Counted from the stretch's first letter, positions 52,781 through 62,746 are shown. The stretch: DNA of 64,000 bases from Desulforamulus putei DSM 12395 (GCF_900129195.1 NZ_FQUY01000005.1:1-64000); one strand, 5' to 3'. Notes: generated by a model from the sequence alone, not told the origin. A program made the numbers and translations.

Positions 52781-55159
52781 TTATTTGTCAAAGTGGCATA
52801 ACCCATCGGCATAATGCTGCAGTTTTTTATCCACCAGATGAAAAATGGTTCCCTCCGGGTACCCGCCGTCTTCCTGACGTTCACCGGCCGGTACCCCGGT
52901 TAATAATTCAATGCCCTCTTCCACCCTGGAGATGGCATAAATATGAAACATTCCCTGCTCCACAGCCTCCACCACCTCGTGACTTAACATCAGGTTGTCA
53001 ACATTTTGTACAGGGATGATGACCCCCTGTTCCCCGGTGAGGCCCCTGGCCTGGCAGACCCCGAAGAAACCCTCGATTTTTTCCGTAACGCCGCCAATGG
53101 GCTGAATTTCCCCGTTCTGGTTCACGGAACCGGTCACCGCCAGGCACTGTTTGACAGGGACCCCGGACAAACTGGAGAGCAGCGCGTAGAGTTCCGCACT
53201 GGAAGCGCTATCCCCCTCAACCCCTTCATAGAGCTGTTCAAAGGTGATGCGGGCCGATAAGGTGAGGGGTTTATTTTGGGCAAACATGCTGCCCAGATAA
53301 CCGGTTAGCGTAAGAACGCCCTTGGAGTGAATACTGCCGCTCATTTCGGTTTCCCGTTCAATATTCACCAGTCCCTCATGCCCCATGTAGGTTTTGGCAG
53401 TAATGCGGGAGGGCTTGCCAAAGGCGTAGTTACCCACATCCAAGACAGCCAGGCCGTTCACCTGTCCCACCACAGCCCCCTCGGTATCCACCAGGATCTT
53501 GCCCCGCAAAATAAGCTCCTGTAACCGTTCCTCCACCCGGCGGCAGCGGTAGATCTTTTCATTGATGGCCTGGCGGACATGTTCAGCCCCTACCAGTTCT
53601 GCTCCTGCCGCCTGGGCCCAGGCAGCTGCTTCCAGGATCACTTCCACCACTTCATTAAACTGAGTGGAAAGCTTATTCTGGTTGCCGGACAGCCGGGAGC
53701 CGTATTCAATGATCTCACCCAGGCCTGACTTGTCAAAATGAGGCAGGTTTTCACGGCGGCACACCGAACCCACAAAGGCAACATAATTCCTTAAATTTTC
53801 CGGGGTACGGGGCATCACCACTTCAAAATCCACCATGACCTTAAAGAGCTTGCCAAAGTCTTCGTCCAACTGTTGTAACAGGTGGTAAATCCTCTGTGAT
53901 CCAATCAGGATGACCTTGACATTCAACGGTATGGGTTCCGGTTTCAAGCTGATGGTGGGTACAGACCGGTAATGTTCCCCGATATTTTCCACAATAACCT
54001 GTCGGTTCTTTAACGCCTTTTTTAACGTTTCCCAGGCATTGGCGTCCGCTAGAAGGTCCTTGGCCTGCAGGATCAGATACCCCCCGTTGGCCCGGTGCAT
54101 GGCGCCGGGTTTAATCATGGTAAAGTCGGTGTTTACAGTACCCAACTGGCTGCGGTATTCGACTTTGCCAAACAGGTTATAGTAATGCGGGTTGGTTTCC
54201 ACCACCACCGGCGCCCCTGTGGTGTCAGCATTGTTTACCAGCAGGTGAACACGGTAGTTTTTGTACGGGTCATCCGTAGGCTTCTCCTGATCCTGACCTT
54301 CCATTCCGGTAAGGCAGTCAATGTTGTTCGTTATGTCTTCTACCAGGTCATTGAGGTAAGCAACAATTTTCCCATGCTCCTTGTACTGCTCCTGCACATT
54401 TTTCACCAAAGGAACAATGGTTTCCAGGATCAGTTGTTTATCCAGGTCCTTTATCACCCGGTCCGCTTCTTTTTCCATCAACTTGCCGTTAAAGGCCAGT
54501 TCCTCTGTGCATCCTTGCAGTTTCTTTAAACTTTCTTCAAGGACCTGTCGTTCTTCGGTTGATAACTCATCATACTGTTCTTTGGAAAGGGGTTTGCCCT
54601 CTTTAACGGGAATAAAAAAGATTCCCTGTTCGGACACTTTCATAACAAAACCTGCCGCATTGGCATCTTCCTTCAATTGCTCCAGGTCACGATCCAATTT
54701 TTGCTGCAGCTCTTGCAGAATAGCGCTTTTTCTCTGGCTGTATTCCTTTCCCTCAAACAGCCTGGAAATGGCGTTTTTCATTTCAGTAGTTAAATTTGCC
54801 ATATCCCTTTGGAATTTGCTCCCCCATCCCGGCGGCAGGCTTACCGCTTGGGGAACATCGGGATTGTGAAAATTATAAAGCAGGCACCAGTCCCCGGGGG
54901 TTTTTTCTCTGGCTGCGGCCTGGGCCACGACGGTTTGGGTATAGGTGGTTTTACCGGTGCCGGCGGGTCCCGCCACAAAAATGTTATACCCGAAGGCCTT
55001 CATGGTAAGGCCGAACTGCATGGCCCGCACCGCCCTTTCCTGACCGATAAAATCATGCAGCGGCGGCACATCTGCCGAGGTGCAGCAAAAATCCAATTCG
55101 GCCGCATCACACCGGCGTCGCAAACGGTGGATATCAACACGTGTTTTCTTAAGATCCAT
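52781..55159 (-). CDS. Lon-like ATP-dependent protease (AAA_32/Lon-C type)
   Basis: The start ATG 55159 with GGAGGAAAC upstream gives 792 residues. An N-terminal region (about 1-50) precedes the AAA module with Walker A FVAGPAGTGKTT near 60. A coiled-coil insertion (about 125-250) follows, and the C-terminal protease domain has the catalytic Ser in EGDSASSAEL near 670 and Lys in GGVTEKIEGFF near 715. It belongs to the Lon-like proteases without the Lon N-domain, common in spore formers and sulfate reducers. It probably degrades misfolded proteins in the cytoplasm; a membrane anchor is not obvious. Confidence 0.88.
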   Translation of the reverse strand: MDLKKTRVDIHRLRRRCDAAELDFCCTSADVPPLHDFIGQERAVRAMQFGLTMKAFGYNIFVAGPAGTGKTTYTQTVVAQAAAREKTPGDWCLLYNFHNPDVPQAVSLPPGWGSKFQRDMANLTTEMKNAISRLFEGKEYSQRKSAILQELQQKLDRDLEQLKEDANAAGFVMKVSEQGIFFIPVKEGKPLSKEQYDELSTEERQVLEESLKKLQGCTEELAFNGKLMEKEADRVIKDLDKQLILETIVPLVKNVQEQYKEHGKIVAYLNDLVEDITNNIDCLTGMEGQDQEKPTDDPYKNYRVHLLVNNADTTGAPVVVETNPHYYNLFGKVEYRSQLGTVNTDFTMIKPGAMHRANGGYLILQAKDLLADANAWETLKKALKNRQVIVENIGEHYRSVPTISLKPEPIPLNVKVILIGSQRIYHLLQQLDEDFGKLFKVMVDFEVVMPRTPENLRNYVAFVGSVCRRENLPHFDKSGLGEIIEYGSRLSGNQNKLSTQFNEVVEVILEAAAWAQAAGAELVGAEHVRQAINEKIYRCRRVEERLQELILRGKILVDTEGAVVGQVNGLAVLDVGNYAFGKPSRITAKTYMGHEGLVNIERETEMSGSIHSKGVLTLTGYLGSMFAQNKPLTLSARITFEQLYEGVEGDSASSAELYALLSSLSGVPVKQCLAVTGSVNQNGEIQPIGGVTEKIEGFFGVCQARGLTGEQGVIIPVQNVDNLMLSHEVVEAVEQGMFHIYAISRVEEGIELLTGVPAGERQEDGGYPEGTIFHLVDKKLQHYADGLCHFDK

Positions 55160-55272
55160 AGTTTCCTCCGCAAGGCTTTTTGTATATATACTATTAAAGT
55201 AACGCAGCTCCTGCCTTAAAGGACATTTTTTAAAAAGTTGTTCGGAACAGTTTACCTGTGCTATTATGAAAT

Positions 55273-55342
55273 GTGAGATGTTAGAAGTAAGGTAAGCCAA
55301 TAAAAAGGCCATTGGTCATTGGCTATTGGCCATTGGCCTTTG
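55273..55342. repeat. Short repeats between protease and radical SAM genes
   Basis: GTGAGATGTTAGAAGTAAGG resembles the purine-rich tract at 15973. It is followed by tandem near-copies of GGCCATTGG (GGCCATTGGTCATTGGCTATTGGCCATTGGCC across 55308-55338). Similar GGCCATTGG/GGCCAATGG words lie at 46898-46970. Confidence 0.45.
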
Positions 55343-55371
55343 AAAGATGGTGTAATGTTGAGGGATGCAGC

Positions 55372-56334
55372 ATGTTTGAGAAATCAACCCGTTACCGCCA
55401 GTATTCCGATCATCTAACGGAAAAGTTTGGTCAGAAGGTCTATAAACTTCCTGTGAATCTTCCCGGCACCTGTCCCAACCGGGACGGCACCGTAGGCCGG
55501 GGCGGCTGTATTTTCTGTGATGAAGATGGGGCCGGCTTTGAATGCCTTCCCAACACCATGAGTGTGAAACAGCAAATTCAAACAAACCGGGAGTTTTTTA
55601 TCCGCCGGTTTAACGCCAAAAAGTTTATCATATATTTTCAGGCCTTTACCAATACGTATTTGCCCCTAGAGCAATTTAAGGAAAATATTCTGGCCGCAGC
55701 AGATGAAGAGGATGTGGTGGGCATCTCGATTTCCACCCGACCGGACTGCATTAACGACGCCTGCCTGGACTTCCTGCAGGAACTGCAGGCCCGGCGAGGG
55801 CTGGATATCAACATTGAACTGGGGCTGCAGACCGTTAATTACCATACGCTGGTGAAGGTAAACCGCGGTCATACCCTGGCAGAATTTATTGATGCCGTAC
55901 AGCGCATTCAAAAAAGAAACTTTGAAATCTGCGTTCACATCATCTTGAACTTACCCTGGGATAACAGCCTTGACGTCATTGAAAACGCCAAAATCCTCTC
56001 GGCCCTGGGGGTCCATTATGTTAAACTCCATTCCCTCTATGTGGTAAAGGGTACGGTGCTGGCAGACATGTATCAAAGGGAAGAATTTCACATCATCCCC
56101 TTGGAGGAATACATCAACCGGGTGGTCACCTTCCTGGAATATCTGGACCCCCGCATCGTGATCCAGCGGTTGGTGGGCAAGGGCCCGCAGGACAACCAGT
56201 TGTTCTCCAACTGGAACACCAGTTGGTGGAAAATTAAGCAGACCGTTGAGAAAACACTGGTGGAAAGGGACACCTGGCAGGGCAAGAAATGTGACTACTT
56301 AAACGGCAAAGCCTTGAGGTTTTACCCCCGGTAA
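55372..56334 (+). CDS. Radical SAM protein, TIGR01212 (YhcC-like) family
   Basis: The start ATG 55372 gives 320 residues; the upstream extension contains the repeat region and has no site. The radical SAM cluster cysteines are at about 34, 46 and 49 (CPNRDGTVGRGGCIFC). This CX11CX2C spacing is typical of the TIGR01212 family and unlike the usual CX3CX2C. SISTRPDCIN near 122 and HIILNLPWD near 190 also fit. The reaction is unknown; the family is related to Elp3-type radical SAM proteins. A strong terminator follows. Confidence 0.9.
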   Translation: MFEKSTRYRQYSDHLTEKFGQKVYKLPVNLPGTCPNRDGTVGRGGCIFCDEDGAGFECLPNTMSVKQQIQTNREFFIRRFNAKKFIIYFQAFTNTYLPLEQFKENILAAADEEDVVGISISTRPDCINDACLDFLQELQARRGLDINIELGLQTVNYHTLVKVNRGHTLAEFIDAVQRIQKRNFEICVHIILNLPWDNSLDVIENAKILSALGVHYVKLHSLYVVKGTVLADMYQREEFHIIPLEEYINRVVTFLEYLDPRIVIQRLVGKGPQDNQLFSNWNTSWWKIKQTVEKTLVERDTWQGKKCDYLNGKALRFYPR

Positions 56335-56427
56335 GGAACGGTAAAGGTCCTATCCGGCGGGCGCCACCTTTCTGTTCTTTTTCAATGGTACATTTTACTG
56401 CTGTCTCCTGAGTTCAGATGAGCACAA

Positions 56428-56466
56428 GAGGGTCACCTGGAGATCATTAGGTGACCCTCTTTTTTA
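56428..56466. terminator. Terminator after the radical SAM gene
   Basis: GAGGGTCACCT pairs perfectly with AGGTGACCCTC around a ten-base loop, followed by six T on the plus strand. It may also stop minus-strand transcription of the ABC operon. Confidence 0.85.
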
Positions 56467-56482
56467 TTTCTCAGCCATGCTG

Positions 56483-57334
56483 TTACCTGAACAGCTTCCG
56501 ATTATGATTCATGGGATTCAGCTTCCAGCCGCTCCAGAGAATTAAGAGAACGCTAAGAACAATACAGGTTACGGCATAGGTTCCCCAGTAGGGCAGCCAC
56601 ATGTCCCGGCCGGGGCCGAAGGTGGCTTGTTCGCCGAGGATTCTCAGCATCACCATCACCGGATTGGTGTCCTGCAGCAACTGCACGATGAAGGGTGTTT
56701 CCTGCAGGTTGGTCATGGCCATGCGGGCCTGGTGCTGGTAGAGTTCGTAGATAAAGCCCCCCAGGAAGCCGGTGCCGACCACCAGGAAAAAGACAATGCC
56801 GTAGGATGTTACGGTACTGACGCCGGTTCTTTTAAAATAGGTGGAGCAACTGACACCAATGGCAGCGTACAAAAGCATGGAAACCAGAAAGAAAGCCAGA
56901 ACCCCCAGGATTTGAACGGGCGCCAGACCGCCGTACATAAACACCAGGCTGTACAGGGGCAAACTGGCAAACAGGAGTAAAGCTGTAAAGGAACAGGCGG
57001 CAACCATCTTACTCACCACAATGCTCAGGGGACTTAGTTCGGTGGTTAATAAAACATTTAAGGTTTGCCGTTCCCTCTCCCCGCTGATCACCCCGGCGGT
57101 CAGGCCGGGCACCACGAAGGCCAGCAGTCCCAACTGGGCCATGCTTAATACCGTAAAGATTTCTTTACTGCTGCCGGGTTGAAAAAAGGCCGGTGCGCTG
57201 CGCCAGCGCAGGTAAATAAATCCCAGGGAAAAGCCGCCCAACACCATCAGGTAAAGCACTACCACCAGGGGAGAACGATAAGAGCGAAATCTCTGCCGCA
57301 GTTCCTTGAGCAATACAGGGTTTAATTCCCTCAT
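56483..57334 (-). CDS. ABC-2 type transporter permease
   Basis: The 283-residue membrane protein has about six hydrophobic helices and the sequence GLTAGVISGERERQTLNVLL near 80-99, the typical cytoplasmic loop of Gld/NatB-type ABC-2 permeases. The first residues NPVLLKELRQRFRSYRSPL are the amphipathic entry helix. It follows the ATPase gene with a one-base gap and is the last gene of the sigma-factor operon, so it is probably an efflux or envelope-remodelling pump. Substrate unknown. Confidence 0.87.
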   Translation of the reverse strand: MRELNPVLLKELRQRFRSYRSPLVVVLYLMVLGGFSLGFIYLRWRSAPAFFQPGSSKEIFTVLSMAQLGLLAFVVPGLTAGVISGERERQTLNVLLTTELSPLSIVVSKMVAACSFTALLLFASLPLYSLVFMYGGLAPVQILGVLAFFLVSMLLYAAIGVSCSTYFKRTGVSTVTSYGIVFFLVVGTGFLGGFIYELYQHQARMAMTNLQETPFIVQLLQDTNPVMVMLRILGEQATFGPGRDMWLPYWGTYAVTCIVLSVLLILWSGWKLNPMNHNRKLFR

Positions 57335-57335
57335 T

Positions 57336-58265
57336 TTATTCCACCTCCCCGGTCATGGCCATAAAGGCGTCTTCCAGGTTTCCTTTGATCTCTGCAAACT
57401 CCAGGACAGTCCAGCCCCGGTCCATAATGTCACGCAGCAGTTGGCCCTGGGCTGTTTTATTTCCGGTGAAGGAAATCCTGGCCCAGCCCGGTTCTCCGTC
57501 TACGCTGGCCACACCGGGCCGGTTGTTAAGAAACTCGATTAGTTCGGTTAATTTTTCCGCCACGTCGATCTTTAAGATCCTGGCTCCCTGCCGGGCGGCG
57601 GTGACCTCTTCCACCGTGCCGTTGGCCACCAGCCGCCCCTGTTCCAGGATGGCAATGTTGTCGCACATCTCGGCCAGTTCCGGCAGAATGTGGGAACTGA
57701 TTAAAATGGTCTTATTCATCCTGCGCAGTTGGCGGATAACTTCCTTCATTTCCGCCCGGGCCCTGGGATCCAGGCCGGAGGCCGGTTCATCCAGGATCAG
57801 AACGGCGGGGTCATGGACCAGGCAGCGGGCCAGGGCCAGCCGCTGCTTCATGCCCCGGGAAAGCAAATCCACATAGGTATCTGTTTTATCGGCGAGGTTC
57901 ACCAGTTCCAGCAAATCACGGGTTAACCGGGGGCGCTCCCCCGCCGGTATGCGGTAGGCAGCGGCATAAAATTCCAGGTATTCACTTGCTTTGAGCCCGT
58001 CATAAACGCCAAAGAAGTCCGGCATATAGCCAATCAACCGGCGAACCGCCGCGGGTTCTTTCACCACATCGTACCCCCCCACGGTGGCGGTTCCCCCGTC
58101 CGGGGCCAGCAATGTGGCCAGGATGGACATGGCGGTTGTTTTACCGGCCCCGTTGGGGCCGATTAAACCGTAGACCCGCCCCGCTTCAATGTTGAGGGTA
58201 AATTCCCGCAAAGCGTAGTTGGTGCCATAGACCTTGGTCAAGGATTTTATTTCAATTGCATTCAC
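57336..58265 (-). CDS. ABC transporter ATP-binding protein
   Basis: The 309-residue ATPase has Walker A GLIGPNGAGKTT near 35, the signature LLSRGMKQRLALARCLVHDP near 130 (LSRG instead of LSGG) and Walker B VLILDEPASGLDPRA near 155. A C-terminal domain of about 75 residues follows (about 235-309). It belongs to the CcmA/NatA type with ABC-2 permeases. Its start overlaps the stop of the large exported protein gene by four bases. Confidence 0.92.
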   Translation of the reverse strand: MNAIEIKSLTKVYGTNYALREFTLNIEAGRVYGLIGPNGAGKTTAMSILATLLAPDGGTATVGGYDVVKEPAAVRRLIGYMPDFFGVYDGLKASEYLEFYAAAYRIPAGERPRLTRDLLELVNLADKTDTYVDLLSRGMKQRLALARCLVHDPAVLILDEPASGLDPRARAEMKEVIRQLRRMNKTILISSHILPELAEMCDNIAILEQGRLVANGTVEEVTAARQGARILKIDVAEKLTELIEFLNNRPGVASVDGEPGWARISFTGNKTAQGQLLRDIMDRGWTVLEFAEIKGNLEDAFMAMTGEVE

Positions 58266-60604
58266 CGGCTCACCACTCCTTCCACGGCCACTGCGGGAAG
58301 GTCTACCTTGTCAGGCCGACCAAGACCGGTTGTTTTTTCAACCTGGAACCGGCATTCTCCTGACGGTGAACCGTAGCGCTTGAGTTTTTCCGGGCCGATC
58401 TTTAAACCGGAGGACGGCACATCGATCCACTTCTCTTCCTGCCAATCATAAATTCGCATGGCCACATTTTTGTTTTCCTGGGGCGGGAATTCGATGGAAA
58501 CCACCTTAAAGTTTCGATTATTCAGTGGCCGCAGCAAGTCAATCCCCAGGGTTATCTTGCCTTCATAAAGGGTGTACCCCAGGGGTGTTTGATTAAAGGC
58601 ACCCCTGCTCTCAATCACTTTCGGCATATACATACCAGGGGCCAGTTGGACAACCTTGCCGATAGGAAGATGCAACTGCAGTTCCTGGGTCACCAGCGCC
58701 AGGTTATAGTCCCGGACATTCTTTTGGTTCGATAGTATTTTAAACATGCCCAGGGAATCGTCGGTCCAACCGAAGAAGACCGGTTGGTTGCCGGGGTCAT
58801 TCATCCTCGGCCCCAATACAACATCCACCATTTGTCTTTCCCTAACATAAATGTCATTTTCACCCGGTCTCACCGGCGGCACCAGCAGGTCTCTGAATTC
58901 GTTAGGTCCCAGACTGCCCGGCCCTTTGGCCAGGGACTGGTTCACCTCAACACTGCCGCCGGCCGGGATCCGGTTCAGGGCAATGGACCGTCCGCCCAGT
59001 AAAATCCGGCAGTCCCGCAAGTCCATTTTGGTATGGTTGGCAATTTCACCTTTGATGTAGCCGTTTTCCAACACCAGGCTGCCGCTGATCTGGCCCACAT
59101 CGTGTTTAATTGCCGTGGCCCGAGCCTGGCGCATGGACCAGTACTCCACATCCGGGAAGGAGATTCTGGGACCGGCCTCGGCATCATACTGAATGATGGG
59201 TGACTTTTGTCTGGGGGAATAATAGTTATTGGAAGGCCAGAGAACCGCCCCTGGGGAACCCTCCACATTTAAGGTGCCCCCGTAGGGACTGATAAAGGCC
59301 GCAGTGGCATTCACTTCCGCCCTCTCACTGTCCATGATCTCAACCACCGCCAGGGTCTGACTGATGGGAGCATGAATCCGCTGGGCCGGTGACATAAAAT
59401 AAACCACGCCGGCAGTAATGACAGCGCCGACGGGAATCATCCACCACATCCAATCCCGGCGGTCATAACGTCTTAATAGAAGATAGAGTCCCGGACCTAC
59501 CACCAGAACGTAGATCACCCAGGCAACGGCCACCCGGGGCACCGGCGGCGTCTTTAACTGGGGCAGGTAGGTGGCGGCGTGCCCCAGCATGTCGTTGTTG
59601 TATTGTCTTTTTTCCCTCATTTTGCCATCCAAGCTGTTGGGGCCGTATATCTGTCCAAACACCAGCGGCCAGATGGCAGCTGATTCGGATGTAAGGTTTT
59701 CCAGGGGAATGCCGCTGTACACCACACGTCCCTTGCCATAATCCCGGGCTGCCACCACAATCACCCCGTTCACCCTGGCCAGAACTTCCCCATCGGTTAA
59801 CGGGCCGGTAGTCACGGCCATGGTTCCTTTCACCACCCGAAGTCCGCCCATGTCTGCGGAAACCACCTGCCGGCCTGCAGCTGTCACAGGGGAAAGTTCA
59901 GTCAGCGGCCCGCCGGGTGAAGTTCCTGCTCCCCCGGAAATCAGCAGCATGCCCCCCAGCGATACCCAATCCTTTAACAGACGGATCTGTTCCTTACTCA
60001 GCCGGGCCACAGAAACATCGTCCACGATAATGATGTCGGCTACCGATAGTTCCAGAGGATCTCCGGGCAGATAGGCAGGCGGAAGAAATTTAATGGCTGT
60101 TTGCCCGCCAAAGGTTTGATCCAGCCAGGCGCTGACACCCCCTTTCAGGGGCTTTTCACCCAGACTCAGGGCGATGAAACCACCGTTCACCGCCGTCCCT
60201 TGAACGGAGCTGGCTGCCACAGGGGTCCCGTCCACCAGGAGCACTGCCCTGGCCCCGTTGTTTACCAGTTCACTGGGAACCATCAAGGTGGTTGTTACCA
60301 AACTCCTGGCAGGCACTTTAACAGTTTTCTGGTACCGTGTGCTCTGGCTGGGACGCTCCGGAAAATTATCAACGGGCTCCACCACCAGCAGGCCTTTGAA
60401 TGCTTCATCCTGGTTGGAGATGGTGATGGTAAGCCATGCAGGAAGGCCCAACTTGTAGATGCCGCTCAGGCCAGGCTGGACGGCCAATCGAACCGGCGCG
60501 GTGTCTGCTGCAGAAGCCGCTGCAGGCAACGCAAAGGTTATAAGTAACAGTACTGATATGATCAGCCACGGGATAACAGTGTTTCTCTTCCCTCTCACTT
60601 GCAT
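58262..60604 (-). CDS. Large exported membrane protein of the ECF sigma operon
   Basis: A 780-residue protein with a signal peptide (about 11-33). An extracellular part (about 34-350) includes a beta-sandwich and a GATase/Rossmann-like region (VADIIIVDDVSVARLSKEQI near 187, WVSLGGMLLISGGAG near 212). Two adjacent transmembrane helices lie at about 362-385 and 393-412, joined by RRYDRRDWMWW. A second extracellular beta-rich part follows (about 415-780). The layout resembles membrane components encoded beside ABC-2 exporters in Firmicutes, but no family was identified with certainty. It overlaps the ATPase gene by four bases. Probable start ATG 60604 with GGAGAGGG upstream. Confidence 0.65.
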   Translation of the reverse strand: MQVRGKRNTVIPWLIISVLLLITFALPAAASAADTAPVRLAVQPGLSGIYKLGLPAWLTITISNQDEAFKGLLVVEPVDNFPERPSQSTRYQKTVKVPARSLVTTTLMVPSELVNNGARAVLLVDGTPVAASSVQGTAVNGGFIALSLGEKPLKGGVSAWLDQTFGGQTAIKFLPPAYLPGDPLELSVADIIIVDDVSVARLSKEQIRLLKDWVSLGGMLLISGGAGTSPGGPLTELSPVTAAGRQVVSADMGGLRVVKGTMAVTTGPLTDGEVLARVNGVIVVAARDYGKGRVVYSGIPLENLTSESAAIWPLVFGQIYGPNSLDGKMREKRQYNNDMLGHAATYLPQLKTPPVPRVAVAWVIYVLVVGPGLYLLLRRYDRRDWMWWMIPVGAVITAGVVYFMSPAQRIHAPISQTLAVVEIMDSERAEVNATAAFISPYGGTLNVEGSPGAVLWPSNNYYSPRQKSPIIQYDAEAGPRISFPDVEYWSMRQARATAIKHDVGQISGSLVLENGYIKGEIANHTKMDLRDCRILLGGRSIALNRIPAGGSVEVNQSLAKGPGSLGPNEFRDLLVPPVRPGENDIYVRERQMVDVVLGPRMNDPGNQPVFFGWTDDSLGMFKILSNQKNVRDYNLALVTQELQLHLPIGKVVQLAPGMYMPKVIESRGAFNQTPLGYTLYEGKITLGIDLLRPLNNRNFKVVSIEFPPQENKNVAMRIYDWQEEKWIDVPSSGLKIGPEKLKRYGSPSGECRFQVEKTTGLGRPDKVDLPAVAVEGVVSR

Positions 60605-60607
60605 ATC

Positions 60608-62077
60608 TTAGTCCCTCTCCTTTTCCCACCGTTCCTCCAGCCTCAACTTGAGCAAAGCCACGGTGTCGCCGTCCCGGCGAGCAAACAATAACCATTTGCC
60701 CTCGGGGCCAAAAACTTGACCCTCACATTTTTGGACCTCATTCAACACCAGTGTTTTCGGTCCGCGGGAACCGCTTAACTCCTGCTGTCTCAGCCAGTTG
60801 ATCTCCAGCCCGCTAATACGGTTTTCCGGCGCCACCAGCAGATGACTGTTGGCCAGCCAACCCACATCTTCTTTCAATTTCTTTAATGCCGGGGCGCCGT
60901 CTTTACCCAGGTAAGCCACCCGTATTTCCGCCGCCTGCTGGCGCACGCTGTACTGGGGCTCACCGTTGGACAGAAAGGTTAGGATCCGTTCCTGGGCCTT
61001 TTCGGTGCAAAAGGCCAGGTAACCGTTGTTACTCCAAACCGGGTTTTCCCCCTGGCCCAACAGGTCGGCCCCGCCGGTTTCGATATTCACCAGCCAGAGT
61101 TCATAACTGCCGGACCTGCCGGGTCTTTGCACCACCAGGTGTTTGCCGTCCGGCGACCAGGTAGGAGCATCCCCTTCGGTGATTCGTCTGTCCTCACCGT
61201 TGGGAAAACGGATCCATACCTCGGAAGTTTTTCCCATGGAACTCACCACGTAGGCCAGACCTTTACCGTCCGGCGCATAGACCAGATGGGAATAGTACTT
61301 CGTTTTACCGCGAGCCGACATCCTTTGGTCTCCGCCATCGCCGGCCCTTTGCCCATCCGCCATGGTTAAACCTTTTTCTTCTTTGGCGGCAGGACCCGCC
61401 TGCTGAAAAGTCAAGGTTTTAGATTTGGCAGATGAAAGAAGTTCTTCGGCCGGTATTTGTTTTATCTCCTCAGTACTTTCCGTGCTCAAGACAAAGGAAA
61501 CCTGCCGGCCGTCAGGGGACCAGCTGGGAGAACGGAAGGCTGCTCCTTCAGGGGGGGCCAGGTAGGCTAGTTGAACGCCTGTTTCCGAAAGAAGGACCAG
61601 TCCGCCGCCCCGCACCACTAATATTTTGCTGCCATCAGGGCTGACAGCCGGTTGGAGGGGCATCGCTTCGGTCCAGAACCTGGTAAGCTCCTGGGGTGAT
61701 CCGGCAGCTTCCAGGTGAACAACGCCGTTGGTGTAACGCCATAGACCTGTGACAGCAAACAGTACCAGGATTACCGCTGCCACTCCCAGGAACGGGGTTA
61801 ACCAGGGGCGCCATTTATTTGTCAACTTTTGTTCGTCTCTCGTCGGTGCAGCCTGGAAGTTGGCCTGGTTATTACGGCTCCGGAGTTCCTTCTGACGTTC
61901 CAGCAGCTTTTTACGCAACTCAACCTGCAGGCGGCGGTTTACCGGCACTGCTTCCCTGACCTGCCGCATATGGTTTAATAATTGAGAAATGCCGTCTTCC
62001 CCTTCTTCCCGGGCCTTGAGATACGCCTCAATGGGAAGAACCTTGTTCTCCTGATCATTGAACCTCTCTTCACTCAT
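60608..62077 (-). CDS. One-TM protein with PD40/TolB-like propeller, likely anti-sigma factor
   Basis: The 489-residue protein has an N-terminal cytoplasmic part (about 1-92), a transmembrane helix (about 96-116, PFLGVAAVILVLFAVTGLW) and an extracellular beta-propeller of PD40/TolB type with repeated xxSPDGxx units (SWSPDGRQVSFVLS, YAPDGKGLAYVVS, TWSPDGKHLVVQRPG). Its ATG overlaps the sigma factor stop (TGATG). An anti-sigma factor that senses an envelope signal through the propeller is the best reading, but a ZAS or RsgI motif is not visible. Confidence 0.75.
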   Translation of the reverse strand: MSEERFNDQENKVLPIEAYLKAREEGEDGISQLLNHMRQVREAVPVNRRLQVELRKKLLERQKELRSRNNQANFQAAPTRDEQKLTNKWRPWLTPFLGVAAVILVLFAVTGLWRYTNGVVHLEAAGSPQELTRFWTEAMPLQPAVSPDGSKILVVRGGGLVLLSETGVQLAYLAPPEGAAFRSPSWSPDGRQVSFVLSTESTEEIKQIPAEELLSSAKSKTLTFQQAGPAAKEEKGLTMADGQRAGDGGDQRMSARGKTKYYSHLVYAPDGKGLAYVVSSMGKTSEVWIRFPNGEDRRITEGDAPTWSPDGKHLVVQRPGRSGSYELWLVNIETGGADLLGQGENPVWSNNGYLAFCTEKAQERILTFLSNGEPQYSVRQQAAEIRVAYLGKDGAPALKKLKEDVGWLANSHLLVAPENRISGLEINWLRQQELSGSRGPKTLVLNEVQKCEGQVFGPEGKWLLFARRDGDTVALLKLRLEERWEKERD

Positions 62078-62613
62078 CAGGCGCTTCCCCCTTCCCGAAC
62101 ATATTTCTGCCTGAGTTGTTTAAGGGCCCGGTGATGCAGCATGCGGACGGCGGATTCTGTTTTGCCCAGAACCTCGGCAATTTGACCAAAGCGTAAATCG
62201 CCGGCATAACGCAACGCCACCACATCCCGGTAATCCGGGGCCAAACCCTTCAATAACCGGCGAAGTTTTTTAACCTCTTCACCCTGCAGGACAGCCTCTT
62301 CGGGACCGTCATCGGAACCCGCGACCAGTTCCAGCATGACATCCTGGGTAGCGTACTCTCGGCGGCCTCGCATGTAGTCCACGTATACATTGTGGGCTAT
62401 ACGAAAGATCCAGGCCGCAAAGGGCCCATCGGCCCGGTATTTGCTAAAATTTTCCAGCGCCTTCATAAAGACGGCGGTGGTCAGATCGTCAGCATCCCAG
62501 GTATTGTCCACCCGGTAGCGGAGATACCGGTTCACCGGTTCAAAGTAACGGTCATAGAGTTCTTCAAAGGGTAAATCCCCGTCCGGATGACGCTGGTTGG
62601 TTGCTGGGGTCAT
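62077..62613 (-). CDS. ECF-type RNA polymerase sigma factor
   Basis: The 178-residue sigma-70 family factor has region 2 (FEELYDRYFEPVNRYLRYRV near 17, DADDLTTAVFMKALENF near 40, WIFRIAHNVYVDYMR near 68) and region 4 (LLKGLAPDYRDVVALRY near 119, IAEVLGKTESAVRMLHHRAL near 145). It heads an operon with the PD40 protein, the exported protein and the ABC-2 exporter, so it probably drives its own operon. No autoregulated promoter could be identified upstream, where the consensus is unknown. Confidence 0.93.
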   Translation of the reverse strand: MTPATNQRHPDGDLPFEELYDRYFEPVNRYLRYRVDNTWDADDLTTAVFMKALENFSKYRADGPFAAWIFRIAHNVYVDYMRGRREYATQDVMLELVAGSDDGPEEAVLQGEEVKKLRRLLKGLAPDYRDVVALRYAGDLRFGQIAEVLGKTESAVRMLHHRALKQLRQKYVREGGSA

Positions 62614-62700
62614 TTTTCTACCTCATTTCGCGGTTGTACGGTATTTTTGAGTACTCAACCATAAAGACGGCAGATGTCAAATAAATGTAACGCCTGGAAC

Positions 62701-62730
62701 AGAAAAGGCCGCCACAATTTGCGGCGGACC
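62701..62730 (-). terminator. Terminator of glpX
   Basis: On the minus strand CCGCC pairs with GGCGG around an eight-base loop, followed by CTTTTCT. It lies about 20 bases after the glpX stop codon. Confidence 0.65.
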
Positions 62731-62746
62731 TTCTCCGGTTATCAAA

